A DNA stretch of 37,771 nt from positions 1 to 37,771 of the IMG/VR virus record IMGVR_UViG_3300030103_000827. One strand, given 5' to 3'. Source of the stretch: a virus. Shown one piece after another: positions 12,530-20,700 of this stretch. Under the pieces are notes generated by a model. The model was given only the letters and a program-made list of their open reading frames with translations. It was not told the origin of the DNA and did no database searches. The position numbers and the translations under genes were made by a program. Within the stretch, counting starts at the first letter, position 1; each line of letters starts with the position of its first letter.

Positions 12530-12725
12530 ACACTATAGTGCGAGGGCAACATTACACTATACACACCTAGGAAAGTCCTAGGTATTGTATGAGGATACAA
12601 TTAGAAAAGAAATATGCTAAATCATATAAGACTTTGTAGTCAAGTGATTTGTGTAATTCATTTTCTTTCATAACAGTTGTGGACACGACTGTACGAACAG
12701 AACTCCACGCAAGTGGAGTTTTGTG
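12530..12725 (+). ncRNA. Structured RNA with predicted four-way junction
   Basis: Helix P1 ATTACAC (12551-12557) / GTGTAAT (12651-12657) encloses P2 ACCTAGGA-AAG-TCCTAGGT (12565-12583), P3 ATTGTAT-GAGG-ATACAAT (12584-12601), and P4 AAATCA (12619-12624) / TGATTT (12645-12650), which caps with GACT-TTGT-AGTC (12630-12641). P2 and P3 abut with no spacer, and P4 abuts P1. Two more hairpins follow: ACAGTTGT-GGAC-ACGACTGT (12673-12692) and AACTCCAC-GCAA-GTGGAGTT (12701-12720), the latter followed by TT. There is no long frame here. The RNA lies just upstream of the small basic proteins and terminase. Family not recognised. Confidence 0.6.
12701..12723 (+). terminator. Terminator-like hairpin with GCAA loop
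   Basis: AACTCCAC (12701-12708), loop GCAA, and GTGGAGTT (12713-12720) form a perfect 8-bp stem ending in a short T-run (TTTT, 12719-12722). The short T-run suggests partial termination or attenuation before the packaging operon. The core CACGCAAGTG is shared with the hairpin at 12386-12405. Confidence 0.5.
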
Positions 12726-12756
12726 GTATTATAAAGAAATATAGTTAGGAGATAAT

Positions 12757-12822
12757 ATGCCAAAAGGTTATGGTTATGGTATGAAGAAGAAAAAGAAACC
12801 TTCTAAGAAAAAAAGAAAATGA
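12757..12822 (+). CDS. Lys-rich micro-protein (21 aa)
   Basis: The frame reads MPKGYGYGMKKKKKPSKK and ends KRK. An AGGAGAT Shine-Dalgarno lies 6 nt upstream. Micro-proteins starting MPKGYGYG and then poly-Lys are common next to capsid or terminase genes of marine phages (from memory). The strong positive charge suggests nucleic-acid binding. The TGA overlaps the next ATG. Confidence 0.6.
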   Translation: MPKGYGYGMKKKKKPSKKKRK

Positions 12823-12995
12823 AAAAAATTAAGGGAGTTGATGTTTCTAGTTTAACTACGAGACAACAACAAACTATGAAAAAACATAGTAAGCATCATA
12901 CAAAAAAACATATACAATTTATGACAAACAGTATGAAGCGTGGTGCTACTTTTACTAAAGCACATGAAAATGCTATGAAGAAAATAGGTAAATAG
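12819..12995 (+). CDS. Small basic protein (58 aa)
   Basis: The product contains SLTTRQQQTMKKHSKHHTKKH and ends FTKAHENAMKKIGK (first stretch cited in part). The pattern L..RQ...MKKHS.HH..KH.......M..G..F..AH..AMKK is one I recognise from uncultured marine phages next to packaging genes. Lys, His and Gln dominate. It starts by ATGA overlap. Function unknown; DNA binding is likely from charge. Confidence 0.65.
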   Translation: MKKIKGVDVSSLTTRQQQTMKKHSKHHTKKHIQFMTNSMKRGATFTKAHENAMKKIGK

Positions 12996-12997
12996 TT

Positions 12998-13255
12998 ATG
13001 CCAGAGTATCAAGGTAAGTCAGTAAAACTTAATAGTCCTTCTAGGATTAGTAAAGGCGAACCTGGACATGGGCGTAAAAAATTTAAAGTCTTTGTTAAAG
13101 ATGGAGACAAAGTTAAAAAAGTTATGTTTGGCGACCCAAACATGGAAATACGCAAAGATAACGCAGAAGCAAGAAAATCGTTTCGTGCAAGGCACAAATG
13201 CGATACAGCAAAAGACAAGACTACACCTAGGTACTGGTCTTGCAAAATGTGGTAA
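12998..13255 (+). CDS. Small basic protein of a marine-phage family (85 aa)
   Basis: The product has GHGRKKFKVFVKDGDKVKKV (in part), FGDPNMEIRKDN and a C-terminus FRARHKCDTAKDK...RYWSCKMW. The KFKVFVKDG..VKKV.FGDPNMEI...N...RKSFRARH.C and YWSCKMW pattern is common in cyanophage and pelagiphage genomes. Cys 69 and Cys 82 could pair or bind metal with His. Function unknown; the place beside terminase suggests a packaging or capsid-interior protein. Confidence 0.7.
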   Translation: MPEYQGKSVKLNSPSRISKGEPGHGRKKFKVFVKDGDKVKKVMFGDPNMEIRKDNAEARKSFRARHKCDTAKDKTTPRYWSCKMW

Positions 13256-13263
13256 GGAGTATT

Positions 13264-13422
13264 ATGGCAGCTAAAAAAGGTTTATATTACAACATGAACA
13301 AAAGAAAAAAAGCTGGTACTAGTAGGTCCAAAAAAAACTCTACTATAAGTAAAAAAAATTATAGTGAGATGAAAAAAGGTTTTCCTAATAGTAAAAAAAA
13401 TAAAGCTAAACGAAAAAAATAA
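13264..13422 (+). CDS. Small basic protein MAAKKGLYYN... (52 aa)
   Basis: I choose the ATG at 13264 over an in-frame upstream ATG at 13240 because AAGGAG lies 6-11 nt before it and because the N-terminus MAAKKGLYYNMNKRKKAGTS matches a small protein common upstream of terminase in marine phages. The rest is Lys/Ser/Asn-rich (STISKKNYSEMKKGFPNSKK). Probably nucleic-acid binding. Confidence 0.7.
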   Translation: MAAKKGLYYNMNKRKKAGTSRSKKNSTISKKNYSEMKKGFPNSKKNKAKRKK

Positions 13423-13518
13423 TTGATTATTAAATGCCCTCGTTGTGGTGGAGACCTTCTACCACAAAAGGACATGAAGTGTACTAACAAAGATTGTAAA
13501 AATTATGGAAAAAAATAA
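13423..13518 (+). CDS. 31-aa zinc-ribbon micro-protein (TTG start)
   Basis: The frame reads (TTG)IIKCPRCGGDLLPQKDMK and then CTNKDCKNYGKK, with Cys pairs CPRC and CTNKDC. The TTG follows the previous stop immediately (TAATTG), so translation would rely on coupling. It overlaps the terminase start by 14 nt. Zinc-ribbon micro-proteins recur in this genome, which supports it. Confidence 0.45.
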   Translation: MIIKCPRCGGDLLPQKDMKCTNKDCKNYGKK

Positions 13519-15427
13519 ACTCTGTTACGCAGCAGGATGTAAAAGAGTGCTTAGTGGTAAGCGTAGAAAATATTGTAGTGATAGGTGTGCTAACAGAATA
13601 CAAACACAAAAGAAAAGGGCAAAAGCAAAAGGTATTCAGTGGGAACAAAAAGAAGAAGATTTAATTATACCTAGCAAAAAAAATGTACAAAGTCGTAGAG
13701 GTGTTGTATATAACGATTTAAAAGAATCAGGTTTAGGTAAAGATATACTTAGCCAAAAAACAACAATACAAGATGTAGCTAAAATATTAGATACTTCTAT
13801 AGCTGCAGTATCAATGGCGTATCAAGCATACATAGAAGATTTAGAAGAAGAAGAAGCTAGAAAAACTTGGGAGTTACCACAAGTAGCAGAAAAATCATTA
13901 GAAGATTTTAGAGATTTTAGAGATAGATATTTTCAAACAGAAACAGGAGACCCATACGAAACACCAGACTTTCACATCAAGTGGATTAATTCTATATTAG
14001 AAGCTATTGAACAGGGTAATCAGCAAATGATATTATCCCCACCTAGACATGGTAAGACTGATTTGTTAATACACTTTGCTGTATGGCTTATATGTACAAA
14101 ACCTAATATTAGAATTTTGTGGGTTGGTGGTAATGAAGAGATTGCAAAGAATGCAGTTAGTTCTGTATTAGACCAATTAGAAAGTAATGAATTATTAATT
14201 GAAGAAATATGTGGACCAGGACCTAAATTTAAACCAACAAGCAGAACAGGTAAGTCTTGGTCGCAAAATGGTTTTACTGTTGGTACTCGTACTGTTACTG
14301 GTATTAAATCTCCTACCATGGTTGGTATAGGTAGAGGTGGTAAAATTTTGTCAAGAGACTGCGATATTATTATTGCTGATGACATAGAAGACCACAGTTC
14401 TACTATGCAACCTGCATCAAGAGAAAACACAAGAAATTGGTGGACTACAACATTGTCTAGTCGTAAAGAGGAACATACAGCTATGGTAGTTATAGGTTCA
14501 AGACAACACTATGACGATTTATATTCACACTTGTTAGATAACGAATCATGGCTAACTATTGTAGAAGAAGCACACGACACAGCTTGTAACTTAACAGATT
14601 GGGATGAAAAGCTACATACAGATTGTATGTTGTGGGCTAAAAAAAGAACATACAAGTGGCTTATGGATAGAAAGAAAGCTGCTGAAACTACAGGTGGTAG
14701 AGCTATTTATGAAATGGTATATCTTAATGTAGCTATGCCAGATGGTATGAGTTTATTTGATAGACCAGAAATAGAAGAGTGTAGAGACCAAAACAGAGAC
14801 ATAGGACATATACCACACAATGTAAGATTAATTGCAGGTCTTGACCCTGCGTCTACAGGGTATCAAGCTGCATTTTTATGGGGATATGACCAAAGCACAG
14901 ACAAGTTGTACATGATAGATATGGAAAACAGTTTAGGTGGTGGTATACCAGTAGCATTAGAAATAATTCAACAATGGTACAAAAAATATAATCTTGCACA
15001 TTGGGTTATAGAAGAAAATGGTTTTCAAAGAGCAATACGACAAGATAAATCAATTCGTGAGTTTTCAGGTAAGCATGGTATATTTTTAGAAGGTACGCAG
15101 ACTTATGGTAACAAGCATGACCCAGTGTATGGTGTTACAGCCATGAGACCATTGTTTGAACAGAAGTTAATAAATTTACCTTATCGTAGCTTTGAAGCAC
15201 AAGAAAAGGTAAACTTATATACAAGTCAGTTAGTATATTTTAGTTCTGCACAAAACAAAAGTAGAAGTGTAGGACAAAAGTCTGACTTAGTTATGGCAAG
15301 TTGGTTTCCAATGAAAACAATAAGGCGTTTACAAAAAGAAAGACTTGCTACAATGGGTATGGAATATGAACCTAGCTTTAGTGGATACTCAGGGCTAGAC
15401 ATAGATATAGATGTTTGGAGAACATGA
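13505..15427 (+). CDS. terL: Terminase large subunit with N-terminal zinc-finger/HTH extension
   Basis: The 640-residue DNA-packaging motor has a Walker A SPPRHGKT (178-185), a Walker B CDIIIADDIED (286-296), and nuclease acidic residues in AGLDPASTG (D447), VIEENG (E503/E504) and KSDLVMAS (D594). Before the ATPase there is a Cys4 finger (C7, C12, C24, C28) and an HTH-like stretch TTIQDVAKILDTSIAAVSMA (86-105), followed by an acidic linker. Sequence-specific DNA recognition is normally done by a separate small subunit, which I cannot find, so this extension may take its place. The motor acts at the portal encoded next, with ATGA overlap. Confidence 0.92.
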   Translation: MEKNKLCYAAGCKRVLSGKRRKYCSDRCANRIQTQKKRAKAKGIQWEQKEEDLIIPSKKNVQSRRGVVYNDLKESGLGKDILSQKTTIQDVAKILDTSIAAVSMAYQAYIEDLEEEEARKTWELPQVAEKSLEDFRDFRDRYFQTETGDPYETPDFHIKWINSILEAIEQGNQQMILSPPRHGKTDLLIHFAVWLICTKPNIRILWVGGNEEIAKNAVSSVLDQLESNELLIEEICGPGPKFKPTSRTGKSWSQNGFTVGTRTVTGIKSPTMVGIGRGGKILSRDCDIIIADDIEDHSSTMQPASRENTRNWWTTTLSSRKEEHTAMVVIGSRQHYDDLYSHLLDNESWLTIVEEAHDTACNLTDWDEKLHTDCMLWAKKRTYKWLMDRKKAAETTGGRAIYEMVYLNVAMPDGMSLFDRPEIEECRDQNRDIGHIPHNVRLIAGLDPASTGYQAAFLWGYDQSTDKLYMIDMENSLGGGIPVALEIIQQWYKKYNLAHWVIEENGFQRAIRQDKSIREFSGKHGIFLEGTQTYGNKHDPVYGVTAMRPLFEQKLINLPYRSFEAQEKVNLYTSQLVYFSSAQNKSRSVGQKSDLVMASWFPMKTIRRLQKERLATMGMEYEPSFSGYSGLDIDIDVWRT

Positions 15428-17208
15428 AAACAGCAGACGAGTTATACGCAAGAGTTTATGAATTAAGAGCTATGCACTCTGATTATGTAAGCGACAAAGA
15501 TAACATCAGAGCAATAATGAATGGTGGTGCAGATGGATTAAAAGCACTACTAGGCAAAGATATGCGTGATATGGATTATAAACAATTACCTGCACCTAAT
15601 TTGTTAATGTCTGCACTAGAAAGATTTGCACAAAAATTAGGTAGAGCACCAGATTTAAAAGTAGATATATACAACGATAAAGATTCTGAAAGAGCTACTA
15701 AGAGAGCAGAAAAACTAGAAAGAATTGTACATGCGTATGATGATATGCAAAAACTTGATAAACAATTACCACAAGTAGGTAGGTGGCTACCAGGTTATGG
15801 ATTTGTTGTATGGATATTAAAAGAAAAAAAAGATGCTAATGGCATACCATATCCTGTTGCAGAGATAAGAGACCCATACTTGTGTTACCCTGGTTATTTT
15901 GGTGTAGACCAACAACCAAAAGAGTTAGCAGTAGTACAAAGAGTACCTCATAAAACACTTGCAGAAATGTATCCAAAACACAAAAATGTAATTCTTGATG
16001 AAGTAAACACTGAATATAACACTATGGCATACATGTCTAGTTATGATGAAGGCTGGGCTAATGCAGATGGTACAGGTAAAGTAGTTGCAGAATATTATGA
16101 CGAAGAAGGCACTTATGTATTTTTACCAGAAAATAAAATTATTTTAGATTTTATTCCTAATCCACTTAAATCAGGACCAAGATTTGTTATAGCAAAGCGT
16201 TACAGCTTTGACCAAATGCAAAGTCAATTCCATCATGTAATTGGCTTAATGGCAAATATGGCAAAAATCAATGTTCTATCTGTTATTGCTATGGAAGATG
16301 CTGTGTTTACAGAAACCAACATCATTGGTGAGATAGAATCTGGACAATATAGAAAAGGTAGATTCGCAGTCAATTACTTGACACCTGGTTCGCAAGTTAG
16401 TAAACCAACTAATAATTTACCTTATCAGTTGTTTCAACAAATAGATAGACTTGAAAGACACCTAAGACTAGGTTCTGCTTATCCAGTATCAGATGATGGA
16501 CAAAGCCCTAATGCTTTTGTTACTGGTAGAGGATTAGAAGAACTAGGACAGTCTGCATCACTACATGTAAGAGAATATCAAACAGTATTAACTGATGCGT
16601 TAGAAGAAATAGATTCTAAAAGACTTGAATGGGATGAAATTATGTACAGTGGTCAAAGAAAACCTATTGCAGGTTTTAGACAAGGCACTGCATTTAAAGA
16701 ATCCTACGACCCTGGTTCAGATATAGCAAAGATGTATAAGACTAGAAGAGTATATGGTGTTATGGCAGGATTTGATGAACCACAAAAAATAATTACAGGG
16801 TTGCAATTAAAGCAACAGGGTGTAATAGATATGCAAACGCTACAAGAAAACCTTGATGGTTTAGATAATATATCTCAAATACAAAACAGAGTAAACTCTG
16901 AAAAAGCAGAAAATGTATTATTTGAATCATTAATGGCACAAGCTGCACAAGGTAACGCTAAAGCTACTATGGCAGCTATAGAGATTAGAAAGAATCCACA
17001 AAATATGACAAGTATATTGGATAAATTCTTTACACCAGAAGAACCAGAAATGACACCACAAGAAGCAGCATTAACTGGTGCAGGAGCACCACAAATACCA
17101 CAGGCAGAACCAGATATAGCTAGTGTTCTTGCACAACTAGGTGGAGGATTACCACCAGAACAATTAGCTGCTGGACCAGAAGTACCATTAGGAGGACCTC
17201 TTGGCTAA
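15424..17208 (+). CDS. Portal protein
   Basis: The product (594 residues from the ATG at 15424) forms the dodecameric vertex through which DNA enters and leaves the capsid. I choose this ATG because it overlaps the terminase stop (ATGA); the in-frame TTG at 15415 is less likely. Visible portal-like features are the N-terminal YKQLPAPNLLMSALERFAQKLG (in part), the wing/clip beta region (GFVVWILKEK, VAEIRDPYLCYPGYFG), and a helical stem and crown (ENVLFESLMAQAAQGNAKAT). It ends in a Pro/Gly/Ala-rich tail. Assignment rests on position after terminase, size and pattern resemblance. Confidence 0.85.
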   Translation: MKTADELYARVYELRAMHSDYVSDKDNIRAIMNGGADGLKALLGKDMRDMDYKQLPAPNLLMSALERFAQKLGRAPDLKVDIYNDKDSERATKRAEKLERIVHAYDDMQKLDKQLPQVGRWLPGYGFVVWILKEKKDANGIPYPVAEIRDPYLCYPGYFGVDQQPKELAVVQRVPHKTLAEMYPKHKNVILDEVNTEYNTMAYMSSYDEGWANADGTGKVVAEYYDEEGTYVFLPENKIILDFIPNPLKSGPRFVIAKRYSFDQMQSQFHHVIGLMANMAKINVLSVIAMEDAVFTETNIIGEIESGQYRKGRFAVNYLTPGSQVSKPTNNLPYQLFQQIDRLERHLRLGSAYPVSDDGQSPNAFVTGRGLEELGQSASLHVREYQTVLTDALEEIDSKRLEWDEIMYSGQRKPIAGFRQGTAFKESYDPGSDIAKMYKTRRVYGVMAGFDEPQKIITGLQLKQQGVIDMQTLQENLDGLDNISQIQNRVNSEKAENVLFESLMAQAAQGNAKATMAAIEIRKNPQNMTSILDKFFTPEEPEMTPQEAALTGAGAPQIPQAEPDIASVLAQLGGGLPPEQLAAGPEVPLGGPLG

Positions 17209-17437
17209 AAATCCAGCAGAAGTAAATGCACAATTTTTTAATATTATAAATAGTGAAGATTGGGATATACCTGAAGTAGATGCAGACCCTATGATAGTCA
17301 GAGATTTATTAGCACAAGGTGATGTTCCTTTAGGTGCTTTTATATTGCCTACACCATTACCTGGTATATGGTTTAGTATAAGTATGGGATTTGAAATAGA
17401 AAATCCAGATGAGGATGACAATAATGCCAGGTGGTAG
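17201..17437 (+). CDS. Small acidic protein after the portal (TTG start)
   Basis: The 78-residue product (TTG)AKNPAEVNAQFFNIINSEDW contains a short hydrophobic stretch VPLGAFILPTPLPGIWFSIS and an acidic end. The TTG is supported by AGGAGG 6-10 nt upstream. It overlaps the portal stop by 8 nt. Function unknown; probably a minor structural or assembly protein. Confidence 0.55.
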   Translation: MAKNPAEVNAQFFNIINSEDWDIPEVDADPMIVRDLLAQGDVPLGAFILPTPLPGIWFSISMGFEIENPDEDDNNARW

Positions 17438-17759
17438 AAAACCAAAAGTAGATGGTGCATATCAAGATTTAACATTAAAACCTATTCCAGGTTCTGATAA
17501 ATTTGGTGGCTATACACAACAAGAAGAACAAATAGCTGCAGTAGGTTCACCACCTTCTGATATGTTGATACCACAAGATGCAGCAGCTATGCAATATAAA
17601 CCAGAAGATATATTTTCTAAAGGTACTGAAAGACAAGATGAAGCAGGAACATTTGATAGTACACCACAAGATGTTGTTAGTTTACCTGTAGGAACAGACA
17701 CACAAATACTTGTAGAGCTAATTAAGGAAAAAGCACCAGTAACTATACAGAGGTTTTAA
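17424..17759 (+). CDS. Small Pro/Gln-rich virion-region protein
   Basis: From the ATG at 17424 (MPGGRKPKVDGAYQDL) the product has 111 residues; an in-frame ATG at 17409 would add five. It is rich in Pro, Gln, Asp and Thr and looks largely unfolded until a C-terminal helix (DTQILVELIKEKAPVTIQRF). It overlaps the next ATG (TAATG). No family recognised; assembly cofactor of the large protein downstream is a guess. Confidence 0.5.
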   Translation: MPGGRKPKVDGAYQDLTLKPIPGSDKFGGYTQQEEQIAAVGSPPSDMLIPQDAAAMQYKPEDIFSKGTERQDEAGTFDSTPQDVVSLPVGTDTQILVELIKEKAPVTIQRF

Positions 17760-20700
17760 TGAACATTTATAATAAATGGAATAAAGACTTCTACAATAAA
17801 CATGACGAATATCTTGCATATAACAAAAGAAAAGATGCAACTAAAGTCAATACAGATATAGATGCTATAACTGCTAACTTTCAACAATTAAAAGATTTAA
17901 CACCATTAGAAATGGACGAATTAGTTGCTTCAGCAGCAGAGTTAAATGTTACACCACAACAATATTATGAATTGTACAAAACAACTAAACCTATACAAGT
18001 AAACATAACTAATGGTAAACCTAATGCTGTTACAGATTTTTTAAAAAAAGTACAAAAAACAATTCGCAATAATCAAAAAATATACGATAAAACAAAAAAA
18101 GATTTAGGTTACGACAAAGGTGGCAAGGCATTTACTGGCACATTGTTTATGGGATTAAATTCTATATTTGATGCTTTACAAAGAGGTGGAGTTAATAATT
18201 TGTCTAATGTATATTTTGAAACAGAAGAAGAGATACTTGCAGAAAAAGGATTAACTAGACAAGATATTATAGAATTTGAAAAAAAAGGTCGTAATGAAAA
18301 CCAAGGTGAATGGAAAGTAAAAGGAATACAAGCACAAGCATTTGCAAGAACTGTATCTAAGTTAACAGATGCAGGTGCAGAATCATTGTTAAATGTTTTA
18401 GGTTTAGATACACCAACAGAATCAATTAAAGATTTAAATGAAAGCACAAAATCTTGGTTAGCTACACAAGGAATAGTAGATGCAGATGGTGAAGGTTATT
18501 TACAGAAAACAGATATAGAAGCTGCTATACAAGCAACAAAAGAAAATACATTAGATGAAATTAAAATACAAGAAAAGGAACTACAAAGAGAACTTACATC
18601 AACAGAAAAAGCAAGTCTAGCTTTAAACAACTGGTATGAAATTGTTACAGAAGATGTGTCTGATAATCCATTAATTAATTTATTAGGAGAATCTACGCCA
18701 GTAGCACAAAACAGAAAGTTAAGAGAAGGATATGAGAAAGCACAAATATCTTCTAACTTAGGTGATTTTGGTAGTTATTTAATTACAGGAAATATGCCAG
18801 GTAGGTATGCACCACAAAATGTTATGTATGAAGAAACACAAGAATTATACGATTTAAAAATATTACAAACAGAACAAGCATTTGATTCAGGTGAAATATC
18901 TATAACAGAAAAAAATAAATTAGTAGACAAATTAGAAGACGAAAGAGATGAAGAGTTAAATAAAATAGCATTTGAACCTAACAAAGGTTTAGCAGGAACA
19001 ATGGGTGGACTTATGAATTTAGTAGCTATGTACTACACAGACCCATTTGTTATGGCATTAAAAGGTGTTGGATTAGGTGGTAAAGTTCCAGAAAAGTTTG
19101 ATGAAGTTCTTGCTGGTGCACAAAAAGAAATGAAACGATTTGTTGATGAAGGTGGAAGTGTAGCAGAATTTTGGCAAAACAATGATGAGATACTTGATGG
19201 TTTATCTACTGTTATTGTAGAAGCTAACAAAGCTGGACAACCTACATTTTTAAATATGATTAATTCAGGATTTAATCATAAGTTTGCAAAGACTTTATCT
19301 GATGCAACTGACCCTGCAATTATTAGAGATAATCTTATAGATGGTTTTAATAATCAATATGTATCAGATATGGTGTTTGGAAAGTCGTCATTAGGCAGTA
19401 CAGGACAATTTAGAATACAGTCAAAAGTTGTATCAGATAATTTAATTAGAGCTTTTGGTGATAAAGATTTAGATAACAGTATAACTGCAACAGGTAGAAG
19501 AGGTGGAACATTAAAAGAATTAATTAATGGTACTGATGTTAGATTGCCTAATCGTGGACAAGTGGATTTAAGAAATATACAAGAAGCTGTAGTAATGTTT
19601 TCAAGAGTAGGTAATGTATTTAAAGTTCCAGAATCTCGTTTAAACAAACTTCTTAATGATTTTTATACTGCAGCAGATGAAGGTTTATATACAAAAGCAC
19701 AAGATATTTATTATGATGGTTTACTTAGAACAGAAGGTGCATTACAACTTAGATATTTGTATGGATTATCTGATACAGAAATAACAGAATTTTTTGGAAG
19801 AATGAAACAAGGTCCAAGAATGTTTAGTGATGATGTAGGAGATTTTTTAACACCATCAAGAACAGATGAGTTTTATCCAGTAGATGAAATAGACATTCTT
19901 ACAAAAAAACAATTTAGTGGACAAGTAGAAGGTGTAGAAGTACCACAAGAATTTGTAAGAAACTCTATAGAATTAATAAATCAATTTAAAGGTTATACAA
20001 TAGAAATACCTGATGTAGTTGGAATAATTAAAACTACATCACAAAGAAGAAGACTAAGAGCATCAGCTTTAATAGAAAAAGAAGGTATTGATAAAGTCTT
20101 TAATAAAGCAAGAGAAGCATTTGAAAAGGGTAAACCAGGAACATTTTGGGATGAATCAACTCCTATGGGTGAAGAAATATCAGCTATAGCTAAAGGACTA
20201 GGAGACCCAGGATTATTGTTTAAAGGTCAAGAAGGAGTTTTATCAGCAATAGAAAAAGGTACATTTGGATTAGTAAGAGGTGTGTTTTATCCATTACAGT
20301 TGTTAGGTAGATTTTCATATCCAGCAAAACTTACAGTAGATGGACACCTTAGAGCAGCGTTATTAGGAGTTAGGTCTGCATTTAGAAGTCCATTTAAATT
20401 TCTTAGATTCTTACTTAATGATGTAAATGGTGTTGTAGCTAGAGCAATAGGTTACACACCTGAAACATCTTTAGTTGGTCCATATAAAATAACCAGACCA
20501 TTGGAATTTAAAAATAAAAAGTTACAAGGATTAAATGAAAAATTACCACAATCTGTAAGAAAAGCATTAGGTGTAATGCAAGATAATGCAGAATATGGAA
20601 TACCTGAACTACAATCTTTATCCTCTGCTTCACCAACATTTGCTTTTGGTAGAAGATTTCCTGATACAGGATATATATTAATGAATAAGTTAGGTGGCAA

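Noticed and set aside
12530-12540. T7-type RNA polymerase promoter core CACTATAG
   Set aside because: The 8-base core is present, but there is no TAATACGACT-like upstream half and no single-subunit RNA polymerase gene in the window. The sequence is better treated as part of the CACTATA repeat family.
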